The position numbers and the translations under genes were made by a program. Shown piece by piece: positions 53,918-62,993 of a DNA stretch of 64,000 nucleotides. Numbering within the stretch: the stretch's first letter is position 1; every line of letters begins with the position of its first letter. The notes below the pieces were generated by a model. It was not told the DNA's origin. It did no database searches and saw only the letters and a program-made list of their open reading frames with translations. Origin of the DNA: Bog-473 sp963750075 (lineage in GTDB: Bacteria > Actinomycetota > Acidimicrobiia > Acidimicrobiales > RAAP-2); assembly GCA_963750075.1 (NCBI GenBank), contig CAVVPG010000001.1, forward strand, positions 186,001 to 250,000, written 5' to 3'.

Positions 53918-54586
53918 TCAAATCATCAGGATCAACATGAGCCCCATGGCGACGCACATGACGACGTGCGAGGCATCGAGAAGGCTGGGTGCGCCGACGA
54001 TGCCGTCGACCCCGACCGCAACGGCGGTCGTCCCGTCGCCCTGCCCGTCGGAGGCCCGGACCGGCCACCGGGCGCCGCAGTGGGTGCCGTAGTGCGTGGC
54101 GCCCTTGTTGGGCGAGGCGACGGTGAACACGGCCGAACCGAAGAGGACGAAGGCGATGAGCAAGGCCAGCCCGGGGTCGATGCGTGCCCCGCTTCGGGCC
54201 ACGGCCATCGCGGCCATCGACATGGAGTGCGCGGACGCACCCACGGGGAACCAGAACATCAGGAGCATGGCGAAGCTCATCACCGCGTGGACCGCAGTGT
54301 GCGGCACGTGCAGCCCCCAGGCCTGAATCGACTGGGCCGAGCGGGCGATGAACCACACCAAGAATGCGCCGAAGATCAGCTGCCACATCGCGCTGGGACC
54401 GAAGGACCACTCGGGCACGAACATGCCCGCCATGGCCACGCCCATCACGACGTGCGACATCTCGACGTCACGGCCCCCCATCCGCCTCTCGAGGGCGGAG
54501 GTGACCAGCAACGTGACCCCGTAGGCGGCGACCACCAGCATCACGATCCCGAAGAAGTAATACAGCCCCGCGGGAGGCCCCACCAT
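53918..54586 (-). CDS. DUF5134-type integral membrane protein
   Basis: A 222-residue protein from ATG 54586 (10 bases after AGAGG). A TTG 9 bases upstream overlaps the previous stop but is too close to the ribosome binding site. About six hydrophobic helices carry many Met and His residues: DVEMSHVVMGVAMAGMFVPEW, VPHTAVHAVMSFAMLLMFWFP, HSMSMAAMAVA, ending LDASHVVMCVAMGLMLILMI. Repeated SHVVM...AM units resemble DUF5134 proteins. The Met/His content and the copper neighbours suggest metal handling; this is inference. Confidence 0.82.
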   Translation of the reverse strand: MVGPPAGLYYFFGIVMLVVAAYGVTLLVTSALERRMGGRDVEMSHVVMGVAMAGMFVPEWSFGPSAMWQLIFGAFLVWFIARSAQSIQAWGLHVPHTAVHAVMSFAMLLMFWFPVGASAHSMSMAAMAVARSGARIDPGLALLIAFVLFGSAVFTVASPNKGATHYGTHCGARWPVRASDGQGDGTTAVAVGVDGIVGAPSLLDASHVVMCVAMGLMLILMI

Positions 54587-54591
54587 CGCCG

Positions 54592-55602
54592 TCAAACCTC
54601 TCGCGCCGGGCGGGGGCCCGGATCGCCGGCGACGACGCCCGCCGGTGCCGGCGCCAACGGCCAGTAGGCCAAGAGGAACAAGAGCACCAGCAACCCCGAA
54701 TTCGGGTCGGTCGCACCGGGCACGAGGTCGCCCCCGAAGTTCTGGACGGCGACCCAGACGAAGACGAAGACGACCATCGCCACCACCAGCACGGTCTGCG
54801 TGCCGGCCGGGTGGAGGTACACGCCGACCGCGACGAGGAGACAGAACAGCGCGAACAGCACCGCGACGGCAGTCCCGTCGTGCAGCAGGACAGCCTCGGA
54901 CCACCTGTCGATGCGCAGCACCCATCCGGGCTGGCCGGTCGCCACTTTGGCCACGAGGTCATTCAGCGTCCGAGGCGACCGGCCGTTGCCCACCACCGTC
55001 AACACGGCGAGGAACAGCCACACGGCGGCCCACACGGCTTTCGCCGTCGCCGGACCGAGGGTACGCGCTGCCACGAACGGGGTATTCGGCCCGTCCGAGG
55101 GCCACAGCAGCACGGCGAGCACCGCGTAGAACAGCACGGCACCCGGCCCGCCTCCGAGCGGCGTGGCCGAGCCCGTGAGGATGCCACCGAGGCCTTCTCC
55201 GAACCACCACACGCCGAGCGCCCACACAACGGACAGCACCAGCGCGGGCCGGCAGGTCCGCCGCCATGCAATCCCGAAGGCGATGGCGAACTGGACGCCG
55301 GCGAAGATCGCATTGGTGAGCACCGGATGGTGCGAGACGATCGACGCATTCCAGGTGATGGTGTGCGCGACCCATGAGGGATCACCCGTCGCCTGCCCAT
55401 GCAGCATGCCGCTGAATCCGTCGGCTCCCTTGGTGAACATGAACGGCTGGAGCTGCAGGGCCGCGTCCATGAGCCACACCGTGGCCAGCAGCAGCCGGAA
55501 GGTCTGCTGGAGATCTCGCCCGGATGCCGTGGGCGCGGGCGGTGGCCCCGGTCCTGGGGTGCGATCGGCGACGGATGTCCTGGCACCCTCGGTGAGTGTC
55601 AC
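54592..55602 (-). CDS. Polytopic membrane protein of unknown function
   Basis: A 336-residue protein from GTG 55602. About eight hydrophobic helices follow a Pro-rich cytoplasmic start. They include FRLLLATVWLMDAALQL, VQFAIAFGIAWR, PALVLSVVWALGVWWFGEGLGG, VLFYAVLAVLLW, AVWAAVWLFLAVLTVVG and VAVLFALFCLLVAVGVYL. Conserved-looking loops read QPFMFTKGADGFSGMLHGQATGDP and ITWNASIVSHHPVLTNA. It may belong to the DoxX-like superfamily, but I am unsure. It is first in a leftward run with the DUF5134 gene (5-bp gap). Confidence 0.85.
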   Translation of the reverse strand: MTLTEGARTSVADRTPGPGPPPAPTASGRDLQQTFRLLLATVWLMDAALQLQPFMFTKGADGFSGMLHGQATGDPSWVAHTITWNASIVSHHPVLTNAIFAGVQFAIAFGIAWRRTCRPALVLSVVWALGVWWFGEGLGGILTGSATPLGGGPGAVLFYAVLAVLLWPSDGPNTPFVAARTLGPATAKAVWAAVWLFLAVLTVVGNGRSPRTLNDLVAKVATGQPGWVLRIDRWSEAVLLHDGTAVAVLFALFCLLVAVGVYLHPAGTQTVLVVAMVVFVFVWVAVQNFGGDLVPGATDPNSGLLVLLFLLAYWPLAPAPAGVVAGDPGPRPAREV

Positions 55603-55794
55603 CTCTCACACCTCCCCCGCGACCCACGAGCCCCCACGACGGCCATCGTCAGAGGGTACCGAAGCTCCACGGGAGTCCGCCCGCGGGCCCGGGCTCGCCC
55701 GGGGCGGCCACGGCCCGTGCTCGCCCCGGGCGGCCACCGCCCGGGGCCGCCGGCATCCCACCTTTGCGCGTCGGCGCTCGGTAATTTTCCGCTC

Positions 55795-56001
55795 GTGCCA
55801 GAGCAGACGGTATGGCGTCAGGAGTGCGCTCGTCGGCCGGGGGTCGACAGCACCCTCGTGGTCACCTGTCACCTCGGCTTCGCGAAGAACCGCTCGGAGA
55901 CGCTGTGTGGCAAGTCGACGCGCGGAATGAGCGCTGATCCCGGGCCGTGGGTCGAGTCCGTCAGCCGATGCCCGAAGTGCGGGATGCTCGGCTGCGTGTA
56001 G
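55795..56001 (+). CDS. Possible small Cys-rich protein
   Basis: A 68-residue frame from GTG 55795 with five cysteines: QECARR, VTCHLGF, TLCGKST, and a terminal SRCPKCGMLGCV that resembles one half of a zinc ribbon. It has no recognised family and no strong ribosome binding site. The codon pattern and Cys pairs favour a real gene, but the evidence is thin. Confidence 0.4.
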   Translation: MPEQTVWRQECARRPGVDSTLVVTCHLGFAKNRSETLCGKSTRGMSADPGPWVESVSRCPKCGMLGCV

Positions 56002-56070
56002 GCAGTCGGGGCAGAGCCGTGCCGCCAGGCGCCGGCACGGACGTTGTCAGCATCTTCCCGCTATCGGTAG

Positions 56071-56087
56071 AGTCCCAGCGCCTCCAC
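56071..56087 (+). repeat. Possible fourth remnant of the tRNA-Ala 3' end
   Basis: AGTCCCA-G-CGCCTCCAC matches the tRNA-Ala 3' end at 16 of 17 positions in the same orientation. It lies where accessory genes give way to metabolic genes. It could be chance. Confidence 0.3.
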
Positions 56088-56188
56088 CAGCCTGTGCGGG
56101 TCACCAGACCGATGGCGCAGAATGGGCGTCCGGAACGGACGCGGGACGCCTGCGCCCGTCGGGCCGGATTGAAAACAGGAGGAGTGCC

Positions 56189-57679
56189 ATGACCGTCGTC
56201 GACCGGCAGCCAGTACCGCTTCACCACGTCGACCGCCTCTTCATCGGGGGCGGTTGGGTCGAGCCCTCCTCGGACGCGACCATCGACGTCATCGACCCGG
56301 CGACCGAGGAGCAGTTCCTTCGAGTGCCGGCCGCCGGTGCGGCCGACGTCGCACGCGCCGTTGCGGCAGCCCGTGACGCCTTCGACCGCGGTCCGTGGCC
56401 CACACTGAGCCACGCCGAGCGAGCCGATTACTTGCGCCGGCTGGGGAGGGCCGTGGCGGACCGGGCCGAGGACCTCGGCCAGATCTGGCCCCGGGAGTCC
56501 GGCGCGCTCTACACGATGGCGGTGGCGGCCGGGCAATTCGCGGGGATGCCATTCGACGCCTACGCCGCTCTGGCCGACACCTTCCCGTTCGAGGAGCGAG
56601 CCCAGCCGACCATGGGGGGTGCCTTCGGCCTGCTGGTGCGTGAGCCGGTGGGTGTGGTGGGCGCGATCATCCCGTGGAACGCCCCCCTCGGCTTGATCTC
56701 CCACAAAGTCGGCCCGGCCCTGCTGGCCGGCTGCACCGTCGTGCTCAAGCTGTCGCCCGAGGCGCCCGGCGAGGGTTACCTGGTTGCCGAGGCCGCGGAG
56801 GCCATTGGCCTGCCGCCCGGCGTCCTCAACGTGATCACCGCCGAGCGCGATGTCTCCGAGTTGCTGGTGCGCGACCCGGGAGTGGACAAGATCACCTTCA
56901 CCGGATCGACCGCGACGGGGCGCCGCATCGCCTCGCTGTGCGGGGAGCGGATCGCCCGCTGCACCCTGGAGCTGGGCGGCAAGTCGGCCGCCGTCATCCT
57001 CGACGACGCCGACCTCGAGGCAGCCGCACACACCCTGGCGCGATCGGAGTGCTTCCTGGCCGGCCAGGTCTGCTCGTCGCTCACCCGGATCGTGGTGTCC
57101 GAGCGCCGCCACGACGAGTTCGTCGACGCGTTGGCGGCGGCCTTCTCCTCCGTGAGGGTCGGCGACCCGTTCGACCCGTCCACCCAGATCGGCCCCCTGA
57201 CCTCCGCCCGCCAACGCGACCGGGTGGAGGGGTACATCGCCAAGGGCGTCGGGGAGGGGGCGACACTGGTCACCGGTGGGGGCCGCCCGGGCCACCTGGA
57301 CCGGGGCTGGTTCGTCGAGCCGACGGTGTTCGCCCAGGTCGACAACAGCTCCACGATCGCCCAGGAGGAGATCTTCGGCCCGGTGCTGGGTGTGATCCCG
57401 GCTGCCCACGAGGAGGACATGGTGACGATCGCCAACGACACCATCTACGGCCTCAATGCGTCGGTGTTCACCCCCGACGTGGATCGGGCCCGCGAAGTCG
57501 CTCGCCGTCTGCGCTCCGGCACCGTGGGGCACAACGCGTGGCGCACCGATTTCGGAATCGCCTTCGGCGGGTTCAAGCAGTCGGGCATCGGCCGGGAAGG
57601 CGGCAAGGAGGGACTGTTGCCCTTCCTCGAGACCAAGACCGTCATCCTCGAAGAGGTGCCGAGCGGGTACGAGCCCTGA
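56189..57679 (+). CDS. NAD(P)-dependent aldehyde dehydrogenase
   Basis: A 496-residue cytoplasmic enzyme oxidising an aldehyde to an acid. ATG 56189 has an AGGAGGAG ribosome binding site. Key residues are visible: the Asn motif IIPWNAPLGL, general base Glu261 in LELGGKSA, catalytic Cys295 in AGQVCSSLTR, and EEIFGPVLGV near the end. The short SGIGREGGKEGLLPFLETKTV ending is typical of the class. The substrate is not predictable; the neighbouring alcohol dehydrogenase and SDR suggest a catabolic cluster. Confidence 0.95.
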   Translation: MTVVDRQPVPLHHVDRLFIGGGWVEPSSDATIDVIDPATEEQFLRVPAAGAADVARAVAAARDAFDRGPWPTLSHAERADYLRRLGRAVADRAEDLGQIWPRESGALYTMAVAAGQFAGMPFDAYAALADTFPFEERAQPTMGGAFGLLVREPVGVVGAIIPWNAPLGLISHKVGPALLAGCTVVLKLSPEAPGEGYLVAEAAEAIGLPPGVLNVITAERDVSELLVRDPGVDKITFTGSTATGRRIASLCGERIARCTLELGGKSAAVILDDADLEAAAHTLARSECFLAGQVCSSLTRIVVSERRHDEFVDALAAAFSSVRVGDPFDPSTQIGPLTSARQRDRVEGYIAKGVGEGATLVTGGGRPGHLDRGWFVEPTVFAQVDNSSTIAQEEIFGPVLGVIPAAHEEDMVTIANDTIYGLNASVFTPDVDRAREVARRLRSGTVGHNAWRTDFGIAFGGFKQSGIGREGGKEGLLPFLETKTVILEEVPSGYEP

Positions 57680-57857
57680 GCTCCTGTTGCGCCGGCGAGC
57701 TCCCTGCCGCGCGCAACTCGATCGCCAGAGGGCTGCCCTTCAGGTGTAGATCGGTACCTCGGGAGCGGGATTGAGAAGATTTGCGAAAACAGGGGTGGCC
57801 GACGACGAAGGCGCGGGGCGTCGCCGTCCGTCGGTTGTCGTCAGCTCGACGCTGAGG

Positions 57858-58316
57858 TCAACCCCGGGACCGCTTCTCGACGTGCTGGAGCTCGATCCAC
57901 AACGGGAGCAGGAACCAGATGTAGACGTTGGTCAGCGTGAACTCGTCGTCGTTGTGGTGGGTGACCATGGTGCCGACGTCGGTGATCCGGACGCGGTCGT
58001 CCTTGCTCTGGTACGCCCTGACCCGTTCCAGCAGTTCCGACAACTCCTCCGGGGACGACACCTCTATCCCGAAGTGATCCATCTCGGGCGTGACCATGAA
58101 TTCGTCCCGCGCCGGCAACAGATAGAGGAACTGCCGCCATTCCCCCGTGTAGAGGATCAGCGGGTTGCCCTTCTCCGTGCTGTTGTCTCCCTCGGTCCAT
58201 CCGAAGACCTCGGAGAAGAAGTCCAAGAGCGCGGCTCGCCCGTCGTCGTTCATGATGTCCGCGTCCACGCTGATCGCCACATGGTTGATCCGGGGCGCCA
58301 GTGGCGTCGCGCTCAT
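57858..58316 (-). CDS. VOC family protein
   Basis: A 152-residue glyoxalase-fold protein from ATG 58316. N-terminal INHVAISVDADIMNDDGRAALLDFFSEVFGWTEGD and later FMVTPEMDHFGIEVSSPEELSELLERVRAYQSKDDRVRI supply the paired modules; His12 and His80-region could bind metal. The C-terminal part (NVYIWFLLPLWIELQHVEKR) is hydrophobic. The start overlaps the stop of the alcohol dehydrogenase (ATGA), so it is co-translated with it. Activity is unknown. Confidence 0.85.
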   Translation of the reverse strand: MSATPLAPRINHVAISVDADIMNDDGRAALLDFFSEVFGWTEGDNSTEKGNPLILYTGEWRQFLYLLPARDEFMVTPEMDHFGIEVSSPEELSELLERVRAYQSKDDRVRITDVGTMVTHHNDDEFTLTNVYIWFLLPLWIELQHVEKRSRG

Positions 58317-59332
58317 GACGGCATTCCGGGCCGGACCATCACCTTGCTGGGGATCTCGCCACGGGCGAGCCGCTCCATGGAGTCCATCACCCCGCTGAGC
58401 GGGATGCCGTCGGGTTCGATCAGCGACTCGAGCGGCAGGGTCCCGCTGTCGAGGAGGTCCACCGCCGGGCCGAAGCCGTCGTCGTTGTAGTTGTAGGCCC
58501 CGACGATCTCGAGCTCGAAGATGATCACGCGGTTCTGGTTGATTCGGGGTGGTTCGAACCCGGTCCCGACGATCACCAAGGTGCCGGCGTAGTCCAGCTG
58601 GTTCAGGGCAGCCTCAATGGCTCTGGCGTGTCCCGAGCACTCGAAGACCACGGCATAGGGCGCCTCCACCGGTCGGCCCATGGGTGGCTCCACCAAGGTG
58701 TCGGGTGTCACCACCCGGGTGGCTCCGACGTCGAGGGCCCGCCGGCGGCGGACGGATGAAGGCTCGCTGACGGTGACGTCGGAGATCCCCTGCGCGCGCA
58801 GCACGGCGATGATGAGGAGCCCGACCGGGCCGGCCCCCGTGACGAGCACACGATCACCGGGCCCGACGTCGGCGAGCCCCACTGCGTGCAGGGCGATCGC
58901 CGTGGGTTCGGCCAGCGCCGCGACCCTGGTCGGCAGTGAATCGGGGAGCCGGATGAGTCCGTCGGCCGCGACCGTCTTGTAGCGGCAGAACGCACCTCGG
59001 TACCCGAGATAGTCCGCCGAGGCACGCTCGAGGCACACGGAGGGGCGGCCCCGTCGGCAGGGTCGGCACACGCCGCACCCCGGCGCCGAGTTCCCGACCA
59101 CCCGGTCGCCGGCGGACCAGCCCGATCCGCTCGGCGCCGAGGCCACGATGCCCGACCATTCGTGGCCGAGAATGGCACCCGGCTTCGCGTAGCGCTCCAG
59201 GACCATGTGCAGATCGGATCCGCAGATCCCGCACTCCGCGATTTCGACGAGCACTTCTCCGGGCCCCGGTTCGGGACGGGGGACGTTCTCGACGGCGATC
59301 TTGCCGTCGCCGACGTAGACGGCCGCTGGCAT
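58313..59332 (-). CDS. Zinc-dependent alcohol dehydrogenase (MDR family)
   Basis: A 339-residue oxidoreductase from ATG 59332 (MPAAVYVGDGKIAVENVPRPEPGPGEVLVEI). The catalytic zinc site includes CGICGSDLHM and GHEWSGIVA. The structural zinc site has four cysteines in CGVCRPCRRGRPSVC. The coenzyme-binding fold shows VLVTGAGPVGLLIIAVLRAQGI. A longer GTG or ATG start upstream is possible but adds no family sequence. It is coupled to the VOC gene downstream. The substrate is unknown. Confidence 0.93.
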   Translation of the reverse strand: MPAAVYVGDGKIAVENVPRPEPGPGEVLVEIAECGICGSDLHMVLERYAKPGAILGHEWSGIVASAPSGSGWSAGDRVVGNSAPGCGVCRPCRRGRPSVCLERASADYLGYRGAFCRYKTVAADGLIRLPDSLPTRVAALAEPTAIALHAVGLADVGPGDRVLVTGAGPVGLLIIAVLRAQGISDVTVSEPSSVRRRRALDVGATRVVTPDTLVEPPMGRPVEAPYAVVFECSGHARAIEAALNQLDYAGTLVIVGTGFEPPRINQNRVIIFELEIVGAYNYNDDGFGPAVDLLDSGTLPLESLIEPDGIPLSGVMDSMERLARGEIPSKVMVRPGMPS

Positions 59333-59512
59333 CAATTCGGGAGCCACGGCGCCAACACTAAGGGCCTTTTGCCGGCGATGCCTTGGCTCCATGCGGCGGA
59401 GCACGACCTGTCGTCATTACGACGACGGCTGCCGGGGTCGCGGCGCGGCCGGGTCATCCGGCGGCACGACGCTGGGAGCTCCGGTCCGAGGAGGACGTAG
59501 CATCGGCCGGCA

Positions 59513-60256
59513 ATGGAGCAGCTCCGAGGGCGCACCGCGGTCGTCACCGGAGCCGCCAGCGGCATCGGCCTGTCCATCGTCGAGTCCTTCGTGGGCGAAG
59601 GCATGCGCGTGGTGATGGCGGACATCGACGAGGAGCACCTGGCGACACACGCAGACCGGCTGTCGGCCGAGGGTGCCGAGGTCTTCCCCGTCGCGGCAGA
59701 CGTCACCGATCCCGAGGCCGTCGAGTCGGTCGGCCGTGCCGCCATCGAGCGCTTCGGACGGCTCCACGTCGCCGTGAACAATGCCGGCGTGGTCACCGGT
59801 GGCAACTCGTGGGAGATCCCCCTCCGGGAGTGGCACCGCGTCGTCGACGTCGACCTGTGGGGTGTCATCCACGGCGTCCGCTCCTTCGTCCCGCGCATCC
59901 TGGCGTCGGGTGAGGAAGGGCACGTCGTCAACACCGCGTCGATGGCGGCTGTCCTGTCGCTCGCCCGTCTGGGGCCGTACACCGTGGCCAAGCACGGCGT
60001 GCTCGGGATCTCCGACGTGTTGCGCGCCGAGTTGCAGGCCATGGAGGTGCCCGTCGGGGTCAGCGTCGTCATGCCGGGCATGGTCAAGACGGGGATGAAT
60101 CCGATCGGCACCGTGGCGGCGGACGCCGTGGCCGCCCGCGTCGTCGACGCCATCCGCCGGCAGCGCAGCTACGTCTTCACGGACGACCACTCCGCGGGCG
60201 AGATGCGCGAGCGCCTCGAAGCGATCGTCTCGGCGAAGTCCGAGGAGACCGGTTGA
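59513..60256 (+). CDS. Short-chain dehydrogenase/reductase (SDR)
   Basis: A 247-residue NAD(P)-dependent enzyme from ATG 59513. The Rossmann motif is TGAASGIG (12-19), the acidic ADIDEEH follows strand two, NNAG is at 89-92, and the catalytic set is Ser143, Tyr156 and Lys160 (YTVAK). Asp37 after strand two favours NAD. It is divergent from the alcohol dehydrogenase across 180 bp. The substrate is unknown. Confidence 0.94.
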   Translation: MEQLRGRTAVVTGAASGIGLSIVESFVGEGMRVVMADIDEEHLATHADRLSAEGAEVFPVAADVTDPEAVESVGRAAIERFGRLHVAVNNAGVVTGGNSWEIPLREWHRVVDVDLWGVIHGVRSFVPRILASGEEGHVVNTASMAAVLSLARLGPYTVAKHGVLGISDVLRAELQAMEVPVGVSVVMPGMVKTGMNPIGTVAADAVAARVVDAIRRQRSYVFTDDHSAGEMRERLEAIVSAKSEETG

Positions 60257-60315
60257 GCCGCCGGATGCCGTCGGAAGGTGGCGGTCCGGTGCAGAGCCGG
60301 CGGTAGCCTCCGGCG

Positions 60316-61974
60316 ATGTCCGCGGACGACCTCGCCGCCGAGCTGCTCGAGACCGTCCTCGCTGCGGACCCGCTGACGGGTTCGCTGTTCGGGTTCCCCG
60401 GCTACGACGACCTCCTCCCCGACTTCGGCCTCGAGGCCGAGCGGGAGGACGCCCGCCGGCTGCGCGCCGTGGCCGAGCGGGCCGAGCGGATGCCGGACCG
60501 GGACCTGCACGAGGCCGAGCGCCAGACGCTGGACTTCGTCCGCTGTCTGGCCCGGAACATGGCCGACGCCGCCGCGGTGCCCCTCGTCGAGTTCTCCGTC
60601 TGCGACACCTTGGTGGCTCCGGTCAACCAGGTGCTGACCTCGCTGCCCAAGGTGCCGCTCGACACCGGGGAACGCCGCGCGGGCTACCTCGCCCGGTTGC
60701 AGACCCTGCCCGCCGTGCTGGCCACCGCCGCCGAACGGCAGCGGCAGGGGTCGGCGGCCGGCCGTACGGCCGTCGCCCGGCTCGTGCACGCCGCGCTGGC
60801 ACAGCTCGACCTGCTGATCGCTGATCCCACGGTGGGCGCGATCGCCAGGAGCGGGGAGGGCGGTGCGACCTTCGCGGCCGAGGTCGCCGCGGCGATCGAA
60901 CGCCACGTGCGCCCCGCACTGGGCGCCTACCGGGACGCGCTGGAGTCCGACGTGCTGCCGGGGGCCCGCGACGACGACCACCCGGGCCTCTGCTTCCTCC
61001 CCGACGGTGCTGCGATGTACCAGGTCCTCGCCCAGCTGCACACTTCCATGACGCACTCCCCCGACGAGCTGCACGCCATGGGCCGGCAGATCGTCGGCGA
61101 GGTGCGCGAGGAGCTCGTCGGGACCGGATCCCGTCTCTGGGACACCACCGATCTCGCCGAGATCTTCGGTCACATGGCCGACGACCCCTTGCTCCGCTAC
61201 CACACCCGCGACGAGATGCTCGAGCACGCGAGGCGGGTCGTCACCGCCGCCGAGGCGGAAGCTCCCCGGTGGTTCGCCGTGGTCCCGGACGAGCTCTGCA
61301 CGGTCGAGCCGGTGCCCGAGACCGAGGAGGCCGGCATGGCGGCCGCCTACTACCTGCCGGGAGCGATCGACGGTTCCCGCAGGGGGACCTACTTCCTCAA
61401 CACCTCGAAGCCCGAACAGCGGCACCGCTACGTCGCCGAGGACATCGCGTTCCACGAGGCGGTGCCGGGACACCACTTCCAGCTGACCATCGCCATGGAG
61501 TCCAAGGATCTCCCCCCGGCACGCCGCGTGCTGCACGACACCGCGTGCGCCGAGGGGTGGGGCCTCTACGCCGAGCGCCTGGCGGACGAGATGGGGCTCT
61601 ACAGCGACGAACTCGCCCGGATGGGGCTCTTCGCCGCCGATTCGTGGCGCGCCAGCCGGCTGGTCGTCGACACCGGCCTGCACGCCATGGGCTGGACCCG
61701 GCGGCAGGCCCTCGACTGGATGGCCGAGCACACCCCGCTGCCGCGGATGGAGATCGAATCCGAGGTTGACCGCTACATCTCCTACCCAGGGCAGGCCCTC
61801 GCCTACATGGTGGGCCGGCGGGAGATCGTGCGGCTCCGCCAGGCGGCCGCGGATCGTCTCGGCGGCCGCTTCGACCTGCGCGAGTTCCACGACGTCGTAC
61901 TGCGGGCCGGGAGCCTCCCCCTCCCCGCTCTGGCGCGCACCGTCGAGCGCTGGATGGAGCGGGCCGGTGCCTAG
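60316..61974 (+). CDS. DUF885 family protein (metallopeptidase-like)
   Basis: A 552-residue helical protein from ATG 60316. The zinc-binding signature is FHEAVPGHHFQL, with His380, Glu381 and a following His386-His387. The downstream EGWGLYAERLADEMGLYSDE and YPGQALAYMVGRREIVRLR blocks are typical of DUF885. There is no signal peptide, so it should be cytoplasmic. Members are probably carboxypeptidase-like; activity in general is poorly known. It follows the SDR by 59 bp. Confidence 0.92.
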   Translation: MSADDLAAELLETVLAADPLTGSLFGFPGYDDLLPDFGLEAEREDARRLRAVAERAERMPDRDLHEAERQTLDFVRCLARNMADAAAVPLVEFSVCDTLVAPVNQVLTSLPKVPLDTGERRAGYLARLQTLPAVLATAAERQRQGSAAGRTAVARLVHAALAQLDLLIADPTVGAIARSGEGGATFAAEVAAAIERHVRPALGAYRDALESDVLPGARDDDHPGLCFLPDGAAMYQVLAQLHTSMTHSPDELHAMGRQIVGEVREELVGTGSRLWDTTDLAEIFGHMADDPLLRYHTRDEMLEHARRVVTAAEAEAPRWFAVVPDELCTVEPVPETEEAGMAAAYYLPGAIDGSRRGTYFLNTSKPEQRHRYVAEDIAFHEAVPGHHFQLTIAMESKDLPPARRVLHDTACAEGWGLYAERLADEMGLYSDELARMGLFAADSWRASRLVVDTGLHAMGWTRRQALDWMAEHTPLPRMEIESEVDRYISYPGQALAYMVGRREIVRLRQAAADRLGGRFDLREFHDVVLRAGSLPLPALARTVERWMERAGA

Positions 61975-61980
61975 GCCTGG

Positions 61981-62394
61981 CTACTGCTCCAACGGCGAGT
62001 GCTGGTTCCCGATGGCGTTGTCGACCGTGTCCACCCACTGACGGGGCGACCAGCTGCCGGTCTCGGGCCGGGCCGCCATCTCGAGCTCGAGGGGCACCAG
62101 GACCGAGGTTTGCAGGTCGGCCAGGGTGAACTCGGCGTCCGTGTGGTCGAGCACCCGGTAGGCGAGGTAGGAGCGGGCGATCCGCCAGCTGCGCGCCGCC
62201 CTCCGGGGCCGGTACGGGCGGAGCACGCTCTCACCGATGCGGCTCTCGTCGCCGTGGGCCAACAGGTTCGTCCAGGCCCAGACGGGGACATCGACGCCCC
62301 GCTCGTCCCAGTACTCGGCCAACGTGCCGTCCAGGAACGCCTCACACTCCCGCGCCAGGATGCTGCCTCCCGGCTGCTGCTGCCGCTTCCGCAT
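61981..62394 (-). CDS. Small protein of unknown function
   Basis: A 137-residue soluble protein from ATG 62394, with GGAGGAG eight bases upstream. It is helical: GGSILARECEAFLDGTLAEYWDERGVDVPVWAWTNLLAHGDE, then SWRIARSYLAYRVLDHTDAEFTLADLQTSVLVPLELEM. The DVPVWAWTNLLAHG segment is striking, but I do not recognise a family. It is convergent with the DUF885 gene (6 bp apart). Confidence 0.72.
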   Translation of the reverse strand: MRKRQQQPGGSILARECEAFLDGTLAEYWDERGVDVPVWAWTNLLAHGDESRIGESVLRPYRPRRAARSWRIARSYLAYRVLDHTDAEFTLADLQTSVLVPLELEMAARPETGSWSPRQWVDTVDNAIGNQHSPLEQ

Positions 62395-62489
62395 CGACCA
62401 CTCCTCCACACCTGCGCCTGCCCCCCGCTCCGGCACGGCCACCTGCGCCCATTGTGCAGAGGCGCCTTTGGGCCCAATAGGGGCAAAGG

Positions 62490-62993
62490 TCACACGCTCG
62501 GCGCCGCCCCCTTCGCTGCCGTCCGGGCCGCCAGGACCACACCGAAGAGGCACACGGCGGTGACATGCATCGCGGTGCACCACAGGCAGATCGCGCCGAT
62601 CCGGAACAGCTCGACATAGACCAGGTACAGCACCATGGCGGCGCCGGCACCCGAGACGACGAGACGGGCACCGTCTAGCCAGGTGGGGCCGGTGCGCCAG
62701 GCCCAGGGCACCGTCAGCGCGGTCATGACCGCCGCCCACACCAGCCCGAGGACGGCCACCGGGACGCCGAGCACGACCGACCACGAGCTGGTCGTCACGA
62801 GCGTGCAGTTGACGATCCCGGTGTCGGGACAGGCCAGCGCGGCAGGGTCGTGGTAGTGGGTCCACGTCAGGTACGACGCGATGGCCACCGCGACCAGGGA
62901 GAGACCCAGTGAGGCGGCCATCGCCCATCGCGGCACCCGACGTGAGCGCGATGACCGCCGGGACCGGGACCTCGCTGTCGTCGTGATCGTCAC
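62490..62993 (-). CDS. Vitamin K epoxide reductase (VKOR) family protein
   Basis: A 167-residue membrane protein with four helices from GTG 62993. The VKOR cysteine pairs are visible: ALACPDTGIVNCTLV for the loop pair, and ICLWCTAMH as the active CxxC near a quinone-binding helix, with the conserved Ser/Thr in TTSSWSVVLGVPVAVLG. It re-oxidises a periplasm-facing thioredoxin-like partner by passing electrons to menaquinone. The start overlaps the DUF929 gene stop (GTGA), so that partner is probably the DUF929 protein. Confidence 0.93.
   Translation of the reverse strand: MTITTTARSRSRRSSRSRRVPRWAMAASLGLSLVAVAIASYLTWTHYHDPAALACPDTGIVNCTLVTTSSWSVVLGVPVAVLGLVWAAVMTALTVPWAWRTGPTWLDGARLVVSGAGAAMVLYLVYVELFRIGAICLWCTAMHVTAVCLFGVVLAARTAAKGAAPSV

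Larger units (their letters stand above)
55603..56188. other. 586-bp region with at most one small gene
   Basis: Lies between the divergent membrane protein and aldehyde dehydrogenase genes. It contains the possible small Cys-rich ORF (55795-56001), the 17-bp tRNA-like match at 56071, and the aldehyde dehydrogenase ribosome binding site AGGAGGAG near 56178. The first 190 bp are GC-rich with no clear signal. Confidence 0.5.
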
